Notes: generated from the sequence alone by a model not told the origin. A DNA stretch of 64,000 nt from an uncultured Muribaculaceae bacterium (GCA_947627615.1 CANQWS010000004.1:41814-105813); one strand, 5' to 3'; positions 8,168-17,363 are shown, numbered from the stretch's first letter. Translations and numbers: made by a program.

Positions 8168-8198
8168 CAAAGATAGCCATACGGAGGGTAATAACAAA
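8168..8198 (-). promoter_or_regulatory. Promoter of the SemiSWEET-FecCD-ATPase operon
   Basis: On the minus strand TTTG (8198-8195), a 19-nt spacer and TATCTTTG (8175-8168). This is a near-consensus Bacteroidetes promoter with a leader of about 20 nt to the ATG at 8142. Confidence 0.8.
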
Positions 8199-8261
8199 GA
8201 GAACCGCAGGAAAGAATGTTCTGCAAGGTTGCAAAAAACCGGGCTGCGCGGAACTGCTGAT

Positions 8262-8269
8262 TATATTTG
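8262..8269 (+). promoter_or_regulatory. -7 promoter box for the VWA gene
   Basis: TATATTTG, 54 bp upstream of the VWA start; no clear -33 element. Confidence 0.5.
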
Positions 8270-8323
8270 CGGTGTAAAAACAAAACAGACATTCAATTTC
8301 TTTTACTTTAAACTCAAATCATT

Positions 8324-8995
8324 ATGAAAAAGAAAAACGCCGGTAAAAAGAATTTTAAGCCCGAGGTCTACAATCTGATAATTCTTGACCGCAGCGGCTC
8401 CATGCAGTCCATCAGCAATCAGGCCGTGGCCGGAGTCAACGAAACAATCGGCACCATCCGCGCGGCGGGCCGCTCCACCGGTTCCGCCCAGCGCTTCACT
8501 CTGACGTCGTTCTGCAGCTGCTGCATCAGGGACCATTATGTGGATGTTCCCATCGAAGAAGTGGCTCCGTTCCGCAACGAGGATTTCAACCCGTGCTGCT
8601 GCACTCCGCTCTATGACGCCATAGGGCGCTGCTGCACGGCTCTCCGCAACCGTATCTATGGCCGGAAGGATGTGGCTGTCTCCGTGACCATCATAACCGA
8701 CGGATTCGAGAACGATTCCAAGGAGTGGAATCAGAAATCGGTAAGGACCTTGATAGAAGGCCTTAAGGCCGACGGATGGCTGTTTGCCTATATCGGCGCC
8801 AATCAGGACACGGCGGCCGTGAGCTACGACCTTTCCATCAGCAATCATATATGTTTCGATGCCACGCCCTCCGGCACGGCTTCCATGTTCAGCCGGCAGA
8901 ACCGCGCTAGAACCCGCTGGACCCAGAGAATCATGAGTTGCTGCAGCGCATCGGATATGGCCTGCTGCAACGAAGATTATTTTGATGAGGACTGA
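8324..8995 (+). CDS. Cysteine-rich von Willebrand factor A domain protein
   Basis: 223 residues, no signal peptide. The metal-ion-dependent adhesion site is complete: DRSGS near residue 25, a threonine in TPLYDAIG and an aspartate in ITDGFEN. It resembles the small cytosolic VWA proteins found widely in bacteria. The oddity is 13 cysteines, many in clusters (CSCC, CCCTPL, CC, CCS, CC near the end), with paired Cys at the C-terminus. This suggests metal binding or a redox role, though no standard zinc motif is obvious. The next gene starts 57 bp downstream behind its own promoter box. Function unknown. Confidence 0.85.
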   Translation: MKKKNAGKKNFKPEVYNLIILDRSGSMQSISNQAVAGVNETIGTIRAAGRSTGSAQRFTLTSFCSCCIRDHYVDVPIEEVAPFRNEDFNPCCCTPLYDAIGRCCTALRNRIYGRKDVAVSVTIITDGFENDSKEWNQKSVRTLIEGLKADGWLFAYIGANQDTAAVSYDLSISNHICFDATPSGTASMFSRQNRARTRWTQRIMSCCSASDMACCNEDYFDED

Positions 8996-9020
8996 TAGGA
9001 TTTTTCCGGCCGGAATTATG

Positions 9021-9028
9021 TAACTTTG
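9021..9028 (+). promoter_or_regulatory. -7 promoter box for the 384-residue unknown gene
   Basis: TAACTTTG, 24 bp upstream of the start codon. Confidence 0.55.
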
Positions 9029-9052
9029 CGGACGTTGCCACCATAAAGATTC

Positions 9053-10207
9053 ATGTTTATGACAGAACATCACATAGATGCGGAGATGGCCGACGCCCGC
9101 GGGGTGCGTCCCGGCGAGCTGGTGCTTTTCGAGCCTGTGCGGCCTGAGGTTCTCGGCTTTGTCAAATCCGCGGTTTCACTGCCGGTATCCGTGCGCCGGC
9201 CGCTCTGCGAAGGGTTGGCCGGTTGCGGCATGGTCATGCGTATCAGTCTTCTCGACATTGACAGTCCCTCGCGCAGCTATGCCGGAGTTGATTTCAACAG
9301 CGTCCCTCTGACTTACGACGCTGTGCGGTTCCTGACGGATGCGGCCGTGCCCGTGGTTGATTCTGTCCCTCCGGCCGGAATTGAATGGTACGAGCCGCCC
9401 GTCTACGGCGTGGCCGAGTGCTGCAGCGCCATGCCGTCACCGCCAGAGTCACCGGCGCCCGAACCGGAACCTGAACCGCCCCGCAAGAGCTGGCTCTCGC
9501 GCCTGAGTTCCAGAATCTCGGAGATGATGGTGTTCGGCGATTCGGACGATGACCTCTGTGACGACGATGAGGGTCCCTGCGCGAGAGAGGTCGGAATCTG
9601 CCCTGACATCCTGCCTGAACCGGAAGCCGCTGTTCCGGAGAGCGATGCGGACCTCGAAGCCGAAAGGCGCGAGTGGGTGGACCGGCTCACGGCGCTCGTG
9701 CTTGATTATGTGACGCGCTTCCACTCCATGCCTCCCCGGGAGCTGATAATGGAGTCACTGCGCGGAAAGCTGTCGCTCGAAAAGCCCCATCAGCTGAGTG
9801 ATATAGTGGTCAACGGAGACCTCCGGATCATACTCCCGCAGTACAATGAGCTTGAGCTGAAGATGACGCCGCTTGCCCGCACGGTCTACATATTTTTCCT
9901 CTGCCATCCCGAGGGCGTGCGTCTGGCCGACATCCCTGACCATGCCGACGAGCTTGCCAGCATCTACTCCATAGTCAAGCCGGGCGCCGACGAGAAAATC
10001 GCCGAGAGCTGCATAGCGGACCTTACGGACCCGTTCGGCGATTCGCTGCAGCAGAAACTGTCGCTCACGCGCAGGGCCGTGCGCCGTTACATTCTGAATC
10101 CCGAGCTTGCCGAATATTATCTGATAAAAGGGGAGCGCGGAGGCCTTTACGGAATAGGTGTACCGGCGGAATCACGTAAACTTCCGGCCATACTTTCGCG
10201 TAACTGA
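9053..10207 (+). CDS. Unknown protein with acidic/proline-rich linker
   Basis: 384 residues (or 382 from the second ATG at 9059); I do not recognise the family. Three parts are visible: an N-terminal globular region (about 1-115), a low-complexity linker (about 125-215) with a Pro-Glu run and a stretch of Asp (DSDDDLCDDDEG), and a C-terminal region (about 215-384). The C-terminal region contains LARTVYIFFLCHPEGVRL and RAVRRYIL, which looks helical and possibly winged-helix. No signal peptide or membrane helix is seen, so it is probably cytosolic. The gene has its own -7 box and lies 61 bp before the efflux operon. Confidence 0.75.
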   Translation: MFMTEHHIDAEMADARGVRPGELVLFEPVRPEVLGFVKSAVSLPVSVRRPLCEGLAGCGMVMRISLLDIDSPSRSYAGVDFNSVPLTYDAVRFLTDAAVPVVDSVPPAGIEWYEPPVYGVAECCSAMPSPPESPAPEPEPEPPRKSWLSRLSSRISEMMVFGDSDDDLCDDDEGPCAREVGICPDILPEPEAAVPESDADLEAERREWVDRLTALVLDYVTRFHSMPPRELIMESLRGKLSLEKPHQLSDIVVNGDLRIILPQYNELELKMTPLARTVYIFFLCHPEGVRLADIPDHADELASIYSIVKPGADEKIAESCIADLTDPFGDSLQQKLSLTRRAVRRYILNPELAEYYLIKGERGGLYGIGVPAESRKLPAILSRN

Positions 10208-10268
10208 CGGTGAACAAACCGGGCGCATGCGGATGTTATATATCCGTATCCAACACATAAACAAAGAT

Positions 10269-11669
10269 ATGCGCCCGTTTCAACAAATCCTCTTATTGCT
10301 GACCGCAATACTCCCGGCCAAGGCGGTTGCCGGGCCGGAGTCCGTGATGGCCGATTCCATGCCGGACCGCTGGCAGTACGTCAGCGAGTTCATTCAGGCG
10401 GTCCCGACCGACGACCGCTGGTGGCAGTCATTCGACGACCCGCTGCTCGATTCGCTGATAGCCCTGGGCGTTGACAGGAATTTCAACATCCTGGCCGCCA
10501 TGCGTCGCATCGAGGTGGCCAATCAGGCTGTCAGGCAGGCGCGTGCGGGCTATTATCCCAACATAGGTGTTTCGGGCGGATGGACTAAGTCACGTTCCTC
10601 GGGCAATATGATTCCCGGAGGCCGTCCGGAAAACATGGATTATTTCTCCCTCGGCGCCAGCATGTCGTGGGAAATCGATGTGTTCGGCCGCATATCGGCT
10701 AAAGCCAAGAGGATGAAATCGCTCTACAGGGCAAGCCGGGCCGAGTATGCCGCCGTCATGGTGAGTATGTGCGGCGAGATAGCCCGAAACTACGCGGCGC
10801 TGCGCACCGCCCAGGAGCAGCTCGAAGTGGCCCGCCGCCATATTGTGTCGCAGGACAGCGTGCTCCACATAGCAGAGGCTCGCTTCGATGCCGAGCTGGC
10901 CTCGAAACTCGACATTGAACAGGCAAGCACCATCTGTTATTCCACAAAGGCAACCATCCCTTCGCTTGAGGCGCAGATAGAGACCTCGATCAATGCTATA
11001 GCTTTGCTCATAGGTGAATATCCCGAGAATATCTCGTTGCGTCTCAAGGCTCCGGCCCCGCTGCCCGATTACCGTCAGATTGTGGGAGCGGGAATCCCGA
11101 AAGAACTCATACGGCGCCGCCCCGATGTGGTCGAGGCCGAATGTCAGCTTGCCGCTGCCGCCCAGGCCGTGGGTATCGCCAAAAAGGATTTCCTTCCGGT
11201 GCTATCGATTCAGGGAAGCATAGGCACCTCGGCCCATAACGCCGGCGACCTGTTTGACAGGAACAGTTTCATCTACAGCATAGCCCCGACAATAAGCTGG
11301 ACCGTTTTCGACGGTATGGCCCGCAACGCGGCGCTCGTTTCCGCCCGCGAACAGCTCAAGGCCACCGTTGACCAGTATAATCTGGCCGTGCTGACGGCCG
11401 TTCAGGAGGTGGACAACGCCATGGCCAACTATCTCTCGGCAATGAAGGAGGCCGAGCTGCTCGCCGACGTGGTGGAGCATGCCTCCAATTCGTTCGACCT
11501 CTCGTTCGATCTCTACCGCAGCGGTCTCAGCTCGTTCACCAACGTGGCCGACGCCCAGATAAGCTATCTGCAGTATGCGTCGAGTCTCGCGGCGGCAAAA
11601 GGCAACGCGCTGACGGCCCTTGTGTCGCTTTATCAGGCCCTCGGCGGCGGGTGGAGCGAACAGCAGTAA
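10269..11669 (+). CDS. RND efflux outer-membrane factor (OprM/TolC family)
   Basis: 466 residues from the ATG at 10269, which begins a clean signal peptide (MRPFQQILLLLTAILPAKAVAG). The open frame from 10158 overlaps the previous gene and lacks a signal. Typical NodT/OprM features follow: DDRWWQSFDDPLLDSLI, the helical-hairpin repeat with RIEVANQAVRQARAGYYPNIG, and LIRRRPDVVEAE. It forms the trimeric outer-membrane exit duct for the adaptor and pump encoded next. Here it is the first gene, whereas in Bacteroidetes efflux operons it is usually last. Confidence 0.93.
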   Translation: MRPFQQILLLLTAILPAKAVAGPESVMADSMPDRWQYVSEFIQAVPTDDRWWQSFDDPLLDSLIALGVDRNFNILAAMRRIEVANQAVRQARAGYYPNIGVSGGWTKSRSSGNMIPGGRPENMDYFSLGASMSWEIDVFGRISAKAKRMKSLYRASRAEYAAVMVSMCGEIARNYAALRTAQEQLEVARRHIVSQDSVLHIAEARFDAELASKLDIEQASTICYSTKATIPSLEAQIETSINAIALLIGEYPENISLRLKAPAPLPDYRQIVGAGIPKELIRRRPDVVEAECQLAAAAQAVGIAKKDFLPVLSIQGSIGTSAHNAGDLFDRNSFIYSIAPTISWTVFDGMARNAALVSAREQLKATVDQYNLAVLTAVQEVDNAMANYLSAMKEAELLADVVEHASNSFDLSFDLYRSGLSSFTNVADAQISYLQYASSLAAAKGNALTALVSLYQALGGGWSEQQ

Positions 11670-11704
11670 TATGTATTCAGAAAAAACAACTACAAGATGA
11701 CGAT

Positions 11705-12838
11705 ATGGCACGCATAAATTATAAGAATATCGCAGGCATCGTTGCCGCGGTCTCTGTGGCAGTCATGGCGCTGGCGTCATGCGGTTCCAAAAAGCATGAA
11801 TCTGTTCCGGAGGTGATGCCCGTGGATGTTGCCCGGGCGGAGACTGATTCAGTAATCATCTACAAGTCCATGCCGGGAGTGCTCCATGCGGTCGACATGG
11901 TGGAACTCGTGGCCCGGGTGAGCGGTTATCTCCGCGCCGTCAACTACAAGAGCGGTGATGTGGTCCACAAGGGGCAGCTGCTCTTCACCATAGAGGATAC
12001 CCGCTACCGCGATGCCGTGGTGCAGGCCCAGGCCGCGCTCAATAGCGCGCGCAGCCAGTATGAATACGCATCGAGCCATTATGCCGCCATGGAAAAGGCC
12101 AAGAAAAGCAACGCCGTCTCGGAAATGGAGGTGAAGCAGGCCAAGAGCGCTGTGGAGACGGCTCTCGCCGACATCCAGAATGCCGAGGCCGCGCTCCAGA
12201 CCGCCAGAACCAACCTGGGCTACTGCCGCGTCTATGCACCGTTCACAGGGCGCATAACGGCTTCTCCGCTCAGCGTCGGCGCGTTCCTCAACGGTGAAGC
12301 CTCTCCGGTGACCATGGCCACCATCTACAAGGACTCGGAGATGCAGGCCTATTTCAGCATCAACGATGCCTCGTTCCTGAAAGCTCTGTCGAACATGGCC
12401 AACCGTCAGGGCATTAACTACGATTCCATTCCCGTGTCGTTCAGCGAGAAGCTGCCGCATTCCTACACCGGCGCGCTCCGTTATCTGGCCCCCGACCTTG
12501 ACCCCGCCACGGGAACCATGCAGGTCCGGGCCGACATTGACAATACCTACGGCGAGTTGCGCGAGGGCATGTATGTCACCGTGCGTCTGCCGGTGCGTCT
12601 GGACCCCAAGGCCGTTCTCGTCAAGGATGCCTCGCTCTCCACTGACCAGTCCGGCAAGTATCTCTACACGGTCAATGACTCCAACAAGGTGGTCTACACC
12701 CATGTGGATGCGGGTGACGTGGTCCACGATTCCATGCGTGTCATCAATTCCGGCCTGAAACCGGGCACTCCCTACATCACCAAGGCTCTGCTCAAAGTGC
12801 GTCCCGGCATGGAAATCCGTCCGGTCTATGTGCGTTGA
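11705..12838 (+). CDS. RND efflux periplasmic adaptor lipoprotein (AcrA family)
   Basis: 377 residues from the ATG at 11705. The signal peptide ends in a lipobox (ALASC), so the protein should be anchored to a membrane by an N-terminal lipid. The order is barrel-sandwich half (VARVSGYLRAVNYKSGDVV), coiled-coil hairpin (about 100-175), second lipoyl half (NLGYCRVYAPFTGRIT), then beta-barrel and membrane-proximal domains. It joins the outer-membrane factor to the pump. It starts 35 bp after the duct gene and ends 37 bp before the pump gene, so the three are one operon. The frame from 11651 overlaps the previous gene and lacks a signal peptide. Confidence 0.94.
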   Translation: MARINYKNIAGIVAAVSVAVMALASCGSKKHESVPEVMPVDVARAETDSVIIYKSMPGVLHAVDMVELVARVSGYLRAVNYKSGDVVHKGQLLFTIEDTRYRDAVVQAQAALNSARSQYEYASSHYAAMEKAKKSNAVSEMEVKQAKSAVETALADIQNAEAALQTARTNLGYCRVYAPFTGRITASPLSVGAFLNGEASPVTMATIYKDSEMQAYFSINDASFLKALSNMANRQGINYDSIPVSFSEKLPHSYTGALRYLAPDLDPATGTMQVRADIDNTYGELREGMYVTVRLPVRLDPKAVLVKDASLSTDQSGKYLYTVNDSNKVVYTHVDAGDVVHDSMRVINSGLKPGTPYITKALLKVRPGMEIRPVYVR

Positions 12839-12875
12839 TTGACGCCGTCAGTTTCCATCAGTAATCTGTAACGCC

Positions 12876-15800
12876 ATGTTCTCGAAATTTTTCATTGACC
12901 GCCCAATATTCGCCATAGTCATTGCCGTGGCCATGATTCTCGGCGGTCTCATCACGGTCAGGACTCTGCCCGTGGCCCAGTATCCCGACATCACGCCCCC
13001 CACGGTGATGGTCAGCGCAAACTATCCCGGCGCCGACGCCGCCACCGTGGCCAACACCATCGGCGTGCCCATAGAGCAGCAGGTCAACGGTGTGGAGGGC
13101 ATGATGTACATGAGTTCATCGTCAGGCTCCGACGGCTCGTATATGCTCACCATAACATTCGAGAACGGCACCGACCCCGACATGGCTGCCGTGAAGGTCC
13201 AGAACCTTATATCGCTCGCCGAGGCCACGCTGCCGTCGGCCGTGCGCCAGCAGGGCGTTCAGGTGATGTCGAGGTCCTCCAACATAATCCTGTTTGTGGC
13301 CATTGAGAGCGACAACCCCAAGCTCTATGACGCTCTTTATCTTACCAACTACGCCCAGCTGAACATCGTTGACGAGCTCGCCCGAATCGACGGCGTGGGG
13401 CAGGTGAGCGCTTTCGGCGGCGGAGAGTACAGCATGAGAATCTGGCTCAACCCCGAGCTGATGAGGGTGCGCAACATTACGGCTGACGAAGTGCGTCAGG
13501 CCATTTCGTCGCAGAACATGCAGGTGAGCGCCGGAAGTGTTGGGCAGGCTCCCGACGGCTCTTCGGAATTCGAGTATTCGCTGACGGCGCAGGGGCGCCT
13601 GTCTACGCCCGAGGAATTCGGCAATATGGTCATCCGCACGGATGCCGACGGCGGCATGCTCCGTCTGCGCGACATAGCCCGCGTGGACCTCGGAAGCGAT
13701 TCCTACAGCAACATTTCGCGCGTGTCGGGCAAACAGGCCGGCCTGCTCGGAATCTATCAGCTCCCCGGTGCCAACGCCCTTGATGTGGCCGACAAGGTGA
13801 AGGCCCGCCTGGATCAGCTCTCGGACTATTTTCCCGAGGGAGTCAGCTACAGGGTGATTCTTGACACCTCGGAATTCGTTACCGCCTCCATCGATGAGGT
13901 GATAGTAACTTTCCTTGAGACCACACTGATTGTCATGATTGTGATCATGCTTTTCCTCCAGAGCTGGCGTGCCGTTATAATTCCCATGATAACCATCCCC
14001 GTGTCGCTTATAGCCACGTTCGCCGTGATGAAGCTGCTGGGCTTCACCATCAACACTCTCACTCTGTTCGGTCTGGTGCTTGCCATAGCCATTGTGGTCG
14101 ACGATGCCATCGTGGTGGTGGAGGACTGTGCCCGCATAGTTCAGGAGGGTAAGCTGACGCCGCGTCAGGCCACCGAGAAGGCCATGAAGGAGCTGCAGGG
14201 GCCTGTGATCGGCGAGGTGCTCGTGCTGCTGTCGGTGTTCATACCCACGGCCTTCATCAGCGGCATCACCGGTGAGCTCTACAAACAGTTCGCGCTGACA
14301 ATAGCCGTTTCCACCGCTTTCTCGGGCTTCAGCGCCCTGACCCTGACGCCGGCGCTCTGCGCGCTGTTCCTGCGCAAGGAGAGGGTGGGCTCACAGTTCA
14401 TCCTGTTCCGCTGGTTCAACAGCCTGTTCGATAAGACCCTCGGCGGATACATGAAAATCGTGGGGCAGTTCCTTCGGCGTCCCGTAGTGGCCATCGCGGT
14501 CTACATAGCCGTGTGTGCCGTGGCTTTCTGGGGCTTCCTGAAAATGCCGTCGTCATACATTCCGGAAGAGGACATGGGCTATTTCATGGGCTCCGTGCAG
14601 CTGCCCTCGGGTGCCTCTCTGGAACGTACCCAGGCGGTGCTCGACGATGTGTCGGCCCGGCTGAAAAAGATGCCTGAGGTGAAGGACGTGATGACCATTG
14701 CCGGTTTCTCGTTCCTCGGCGGCTCCGGCTCCAACATGGGCGCCGTCAATGTGGTGCTGACGCCATGGAAGGACCGCAAGGGCAAGGCCCACGAGGTGGA
14801 GTCCGTCATAGCCCGCTTCGAGGCTTCGTGCGCCGACATTCAGGAGGCCGTGGTATTCGGGCTGAATCCGCCTGCCATTCCCGGACTCGGAATGGCCTCG
14901 GGTCTGGAGATGCAGATTCTCGACATAAACAACCGCGGAGCGGCGCAGCTCAAGGAGGCCGTGGACCTGGTGGCCGATGCGGCGCGCAAGGACCCGCGCA
15001 TTGCTTCCGTCACGTCGCTCTACGAGGGCCAGGTGCCGCAATACAAGCTTAACATTGACCGCGACAAGGTGAAACTCGAGGGCATAGTGCTCGCCGACAT
15101 CTACTCGGCCCTGTCATCGTTCACCGGCTCCACCTACGTCAATGACTTCAACGAGTTCGGGCGCGCCTACGAAGTGCTTGTGTCGGGCGATGTGATGTCG
15201 CGTGAACGCATAGGCGACGTGCTGAACCTCATTGTCCGCAACAGCGAGGGCAAGATGGTGCCGTTCTCGTCGTTCATGACCGTTGAGCAGGTGATGGGAG
15301 AGCCAGATGTGGACCGCTACAACCAGTACCGCACGGCATCGCTCACCGCCACCCCGGCCCACAGCGTCAGCTCGGGCGACGGCATAAAGATTATGGAGGA
15401 CATTGTCAGTCAGCAGCTCGGTCAGGAATACTCCTACGCATGGACCGGCGAGGCTTATCAGGAGACACAGGGTGGCACCACCATTTCCATGGTGATGATA
15501 TTCGCCGTGATAATAACGCTCCTTGTGCTCGCGGCGCAGTATGAGAGTCTGACCGACCCCGTGGCCGTGATCATCTCCATGCCTACGGCCATTCTCGGCA
15601 CCGTGCTCGGCTGTCTGATAATGAGCCAGAGCATCAGCGTCTACACCCAGATAGGCATAATCCTGCTGCTCGGCCTTTCGGCCAAGAATGCCATATTGAT
15701 TGTGGAATATGCGGTTGATTTCCGCAAGAGCGGCATGGACATCCGCAAGGCGGCCGCCGATGCGGGCCGCATCCGTTTCCGTCCCATCATGATGACGGCC

Positions 15801-16043
15801 TTTGCGTTCGTGTTCGGAGTCATGCCCATGCTGTTTGCCACAGGCGCCGGCGCCGCGAGCCGCGTGGCGCTGGGAACAGCCGTGGTGTTCGGCATGGCGG
15901 TCAATGCGGTAGTGGGCACGCTCTTCGTTCCGAACTTCTGGGAACTTCTGGAACGCTTCCGCGAGAAATACCTCTCCGGCATCTTCTCCGGCGGTCCCTC
16001 CGACACCCCGCCCCAAGTCCCCACCGACCCGGGGAGTGTGTGA
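12876..16043 (+). CDS. RND multidrug efflux pump, HAE1 (AcrB) family
   Basis: 1055 residues, full length for the family. It begins MFSKFFIDRPIFAIVIAVAM, the classical first helix, and carries the proton-relay pair in AIVVDDAIVVVED (TM4). The duplicated helix bundle ends with RIRFRPIMMTAFAFVFGVMP. It exchanges protons for amphiphilic compounds such as antibiotics, bile salts or detergents, expelled through the adaptor and outer-membrane duct encoded upstream. Substrates cannot be assigned. The stop codon lies within a short hairpin, and a stronger bidirectional hairpin follows. No regulator gene (TetR/AraC) is adjacent. Confidence 0.96.
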   Translation: MFSKFFIDRPIFAIVIAVAMILGGLITVRTLPVAQYPDITPPTVMVSANYPGADAATVANTIGVPIEQQVNGVEGMMYMSSSSGSDGSYMLTITFENGTDPDMAAVKVQNLISLAEATLPSAVRQQGVQVMSRSSNIILFVAIESDNPKLYDALYLTNYAQLNIVDELARIDGVGQVSAFGGGEYSMRIWLNPELMRVRNITADEVRQAISSQNMQVSAGSVGQAPDGSSEFEYSLTAQGRLSTPEEFGNMVIRTDADGGMLRLRDIARVDLGSDSYSNISRVSGKQAGLLGIYQLPGANALDVADKVKARLDQLSDYFPEGVSYRVILDTSEFVTASIDEVIVTFLETTLIVMIVIMLFLQSWRAVIIPMITIPVSLIATFAVMKLLGFTINTLTLFGLVLAIAIVVDDAIVVVEDCARIVQEGKLTPRQATEKAMKELQGPVIGEVLVLLSVFIPTAFISGITGELYKQFALTIAVSTAFSGFSALTLTPALCALFLRKERVGSQFILFRWFNSLFDKTLGGYMKIVGQFLRRPVVAIAVYIAVCAVAFWGFLKMPSSYIPEEDMGYFMGSVQLPSGASLERTQAVLDDVSARLKKMPEVKDVMTIAGFSFLGGSGSNMGAVNVVLTPWKDRKGKAHEVESVIARFEASCADIQEAVVFGLNPPAIPGLGMASGLEMQILDINNRGAAQLKEAVDLVADAARKDPRIASVTSLYEGQVPQYKLNIDRDKVKLEGIVLADIYSALSSFTGSTYVNDFNEFGRAYEVLVSGDVMSRERIGDVLNLIVRNSEGKMVPFSSFMTVEQVMGEPDVDRYNQYRTASLTATPAHSVSSGDGIKIMEDIVSQQLGQEYSYAWTGEAYQETQGGTTISMVMIFAVIITLLVLAAQYESLTDPVAVIISMPTAILGTVLGCLIMSQSISVYTQIGIILLLGLSAKNAILIVEYAVDFRKSGMDIRKAAADAGRIRFRPIMMTAFAFVFGVMPMLFATGAGAASRVALGTAVVFGMAVNAVVGTLFVPNFWELLERFREKYLSGIFSGGPSDTPPQVPTDPGSV

Positions 16044-16059
16044 CGGCTGAAGCCGTCAC
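16040..16059 (+). repeat. Hairpin over the RND pump stop codon
   Basis: GTGACGGC (16040-16047), TGAA loop, GCCGTCAC (16052-16059): a perfect 8-bp stem containing the TGA stop. It may help 3' end stability or termination. Confidence 0.5.
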
Positions 16060-16069
16060 TCCTAAAATA

Positions 16070-16098
16070 ACAAGGCGGGCCTTTGGGGTCCGCCTTGT
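16070..16098. terminator. Bidirectional terminator between the RND operon and the secreted-protein gene
   Basis: A 12-bp stem with one G-T pair (ACAAGGCGGGCC / GGTCCGCCTTGT) and a 5-nt loop. On the minus strand it is followed by a T-rich TATTTTAG, so it terminates the minus-strand gene best; it also lies 27 bp after the pump gene. Confidence 0.75.
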
Positions 16099-16124
16099 CG
16101 GGATGAATATGAATAAATGATGCC

Positions 16125-17363
16125 TTATCTAACGAGTATCTTGGTGGCTTTGTTGCCCTGACGACGGATGTAGAGGCCGGGGGCAAGGTTCTCGCCGTTT
16201 ACGCGGACACCCTGGAAGTTGTAGTATTCAACGGGAGCGTTGGGGTCAACCTCGGGCTCTTCAACAACGATGTCATCGATGCCGGCCATAACGGCTTCTT
16301 TCTCACCAAAGCAAAGGTTGTCAAAGAACCAACGAAGAGCTTTACCGCTGGGCCACTGCTCATCCTTGTTTCTGATGGTGTTTTCTGTGCCGTTTTTAAT
16401 CTCACCGGGCTCGAAATCCTTAGTGTAGTTGACCCATTCAAGTTTGTGGCCATCTTCCCAGTTGAGAGCCGGAACGGCATACTGAACTTCGTTTTCTCCG
16501 TTTTTAACTATTACAACCAGTTCGGTCGGGTCTATGACACCTGAATTCTGACGCTGTGAACACCAGTCAAAGCTAAGTCTCACGGTTTCGGAAGCAGGAA
16601 CATCTGTAGCAACTTTGAATGAGATACCAGACTGATATCCGGTAAGCCCGAACTTCAGATAGCAATCGTTGAAATAAATCTGTTTGTCAGGAGTTCTCTC
16701 ATCCTTTGAAGAAGCATGTGTGCCAACGAAAGAATAGCCGCGCTCTTGGAGGGCTGAATACAGAGTCTTTCCTTCAATCTTATTGGTCAGATTCGGAGCG
16801 TTTGCAGAAGGATTGTCAGAGCCAATAGTATCTCCGGTAGGACCCTTGCTATCTCCCTGTTCCACCCAGGGAGCGAACCACTCGAAGTCATCCTGGAAGT
16901 AGATTTTGCCGGTCTCTTCCTGTTTAGACACGATTTTGCCTGAGAATGAACATGAAATTGTGACAGAAGGAGTAGTGTTAATAGAACCGTCAATATTCAT
17001 TGCCATATCTCCATTGTCGTAAACCTCAATAAAAGGAGACAAGTCGGCGGTAACAGGTCTCTGTCCCTGACGGAATATCATGACATCAGTTGCCATAGCA
17101 GCATACATTTGAATACCTTCTTCGTAGCCTTTATCGTCCAAAGCAATTTTAAGTTCCGCAGTCGGAATCTTGTTGCCTGAGACAGTGATTGTCATAGAGG
17201 GAACGTTCAAGTAAACAGTACCTTCCTCTTCCGTCACAGAGAGTGTGACTTCGGATTCATCATAATCGCTGCCTACAGCAACCGTCATATTCCCTTTATA
17301 GTCGGTGGCATTGATTGCGAACGCGGTCAGAAGGACCGTGAGAGTGAGTAAAAATTTCTTCAT
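16125..17363 (-). CDS. Secreted calycin-like protein with sorting-type C-terminal tail
   Basis: 412 residues with a signal peptide (about 1-19). Residues 20-150 look like the calycin-type beta-barrel domain common in Bacteroidales secreted proteins (repeated beta strands, DYKGNMTVAVGS start). Residues 155-350 look like a jelly-roll, carbohydrate-binding-like domain. The last ~38 residues (YYNFQG ... GLYIRRQGNKA) match the C-terminal tail seen on many secreted Muribaculaceae/Prevotella proteins and resembling type IX secretion sorting signals. Function unknown; export to the surface or medium is inferred. It has a consensus promoter with a ~110-nt leader and a terminator shared with the RND operon. 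Confidence 0.8.
   Translation of the reverse strand: MKKFLLTLTVLLTAFAINATDYKGNMTVAVGSDYDESEVTLSVTEEEGTVYLNVPSMTITVSGNKIPTAELKIALDDKGYEEGIQMYAAMATDVMIFRQGQRPVTADLSPFIEVYDNGDMAMNIDGSINTTPSVTISCSFSGKIVSKQEETGKIYFQDDFEWFAPWVEQGDSKGPTGDTIGSDNPSANAPNLTNKIEGKTLYSALQERGYSFVGTHASSKDERTPDKQIYFNDCYLKFGLTGYQSGISFKVATDVPASETVRLSFDWCSQRQNSGVIDPTELVVIVKNGENEVQYAVPALNWEDGHKLEWVNYTKDFEPGEIKNGTENTIRNKDEQWPSGKALRWFFDNLCFGEKEAVMAGIDDIVVEEPEVDPNAPVEYYNFQGVRVNGENLAPGLYIRRQGNKATKILVR

Noticed and set aside
1..8995. Kinase, FHA and VWA genes as one defence or Ter-like system
   Set aside because: They are separated by ribosomal-protein, GH32 and transport operons, on different strands, with separate promoters.
15114..16016. 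300-residue open frame antisense to the RND pump
   Set aside because: Lies fully over a clear 1055-residue pump gene; composition follows the GC-rich antisense frame.
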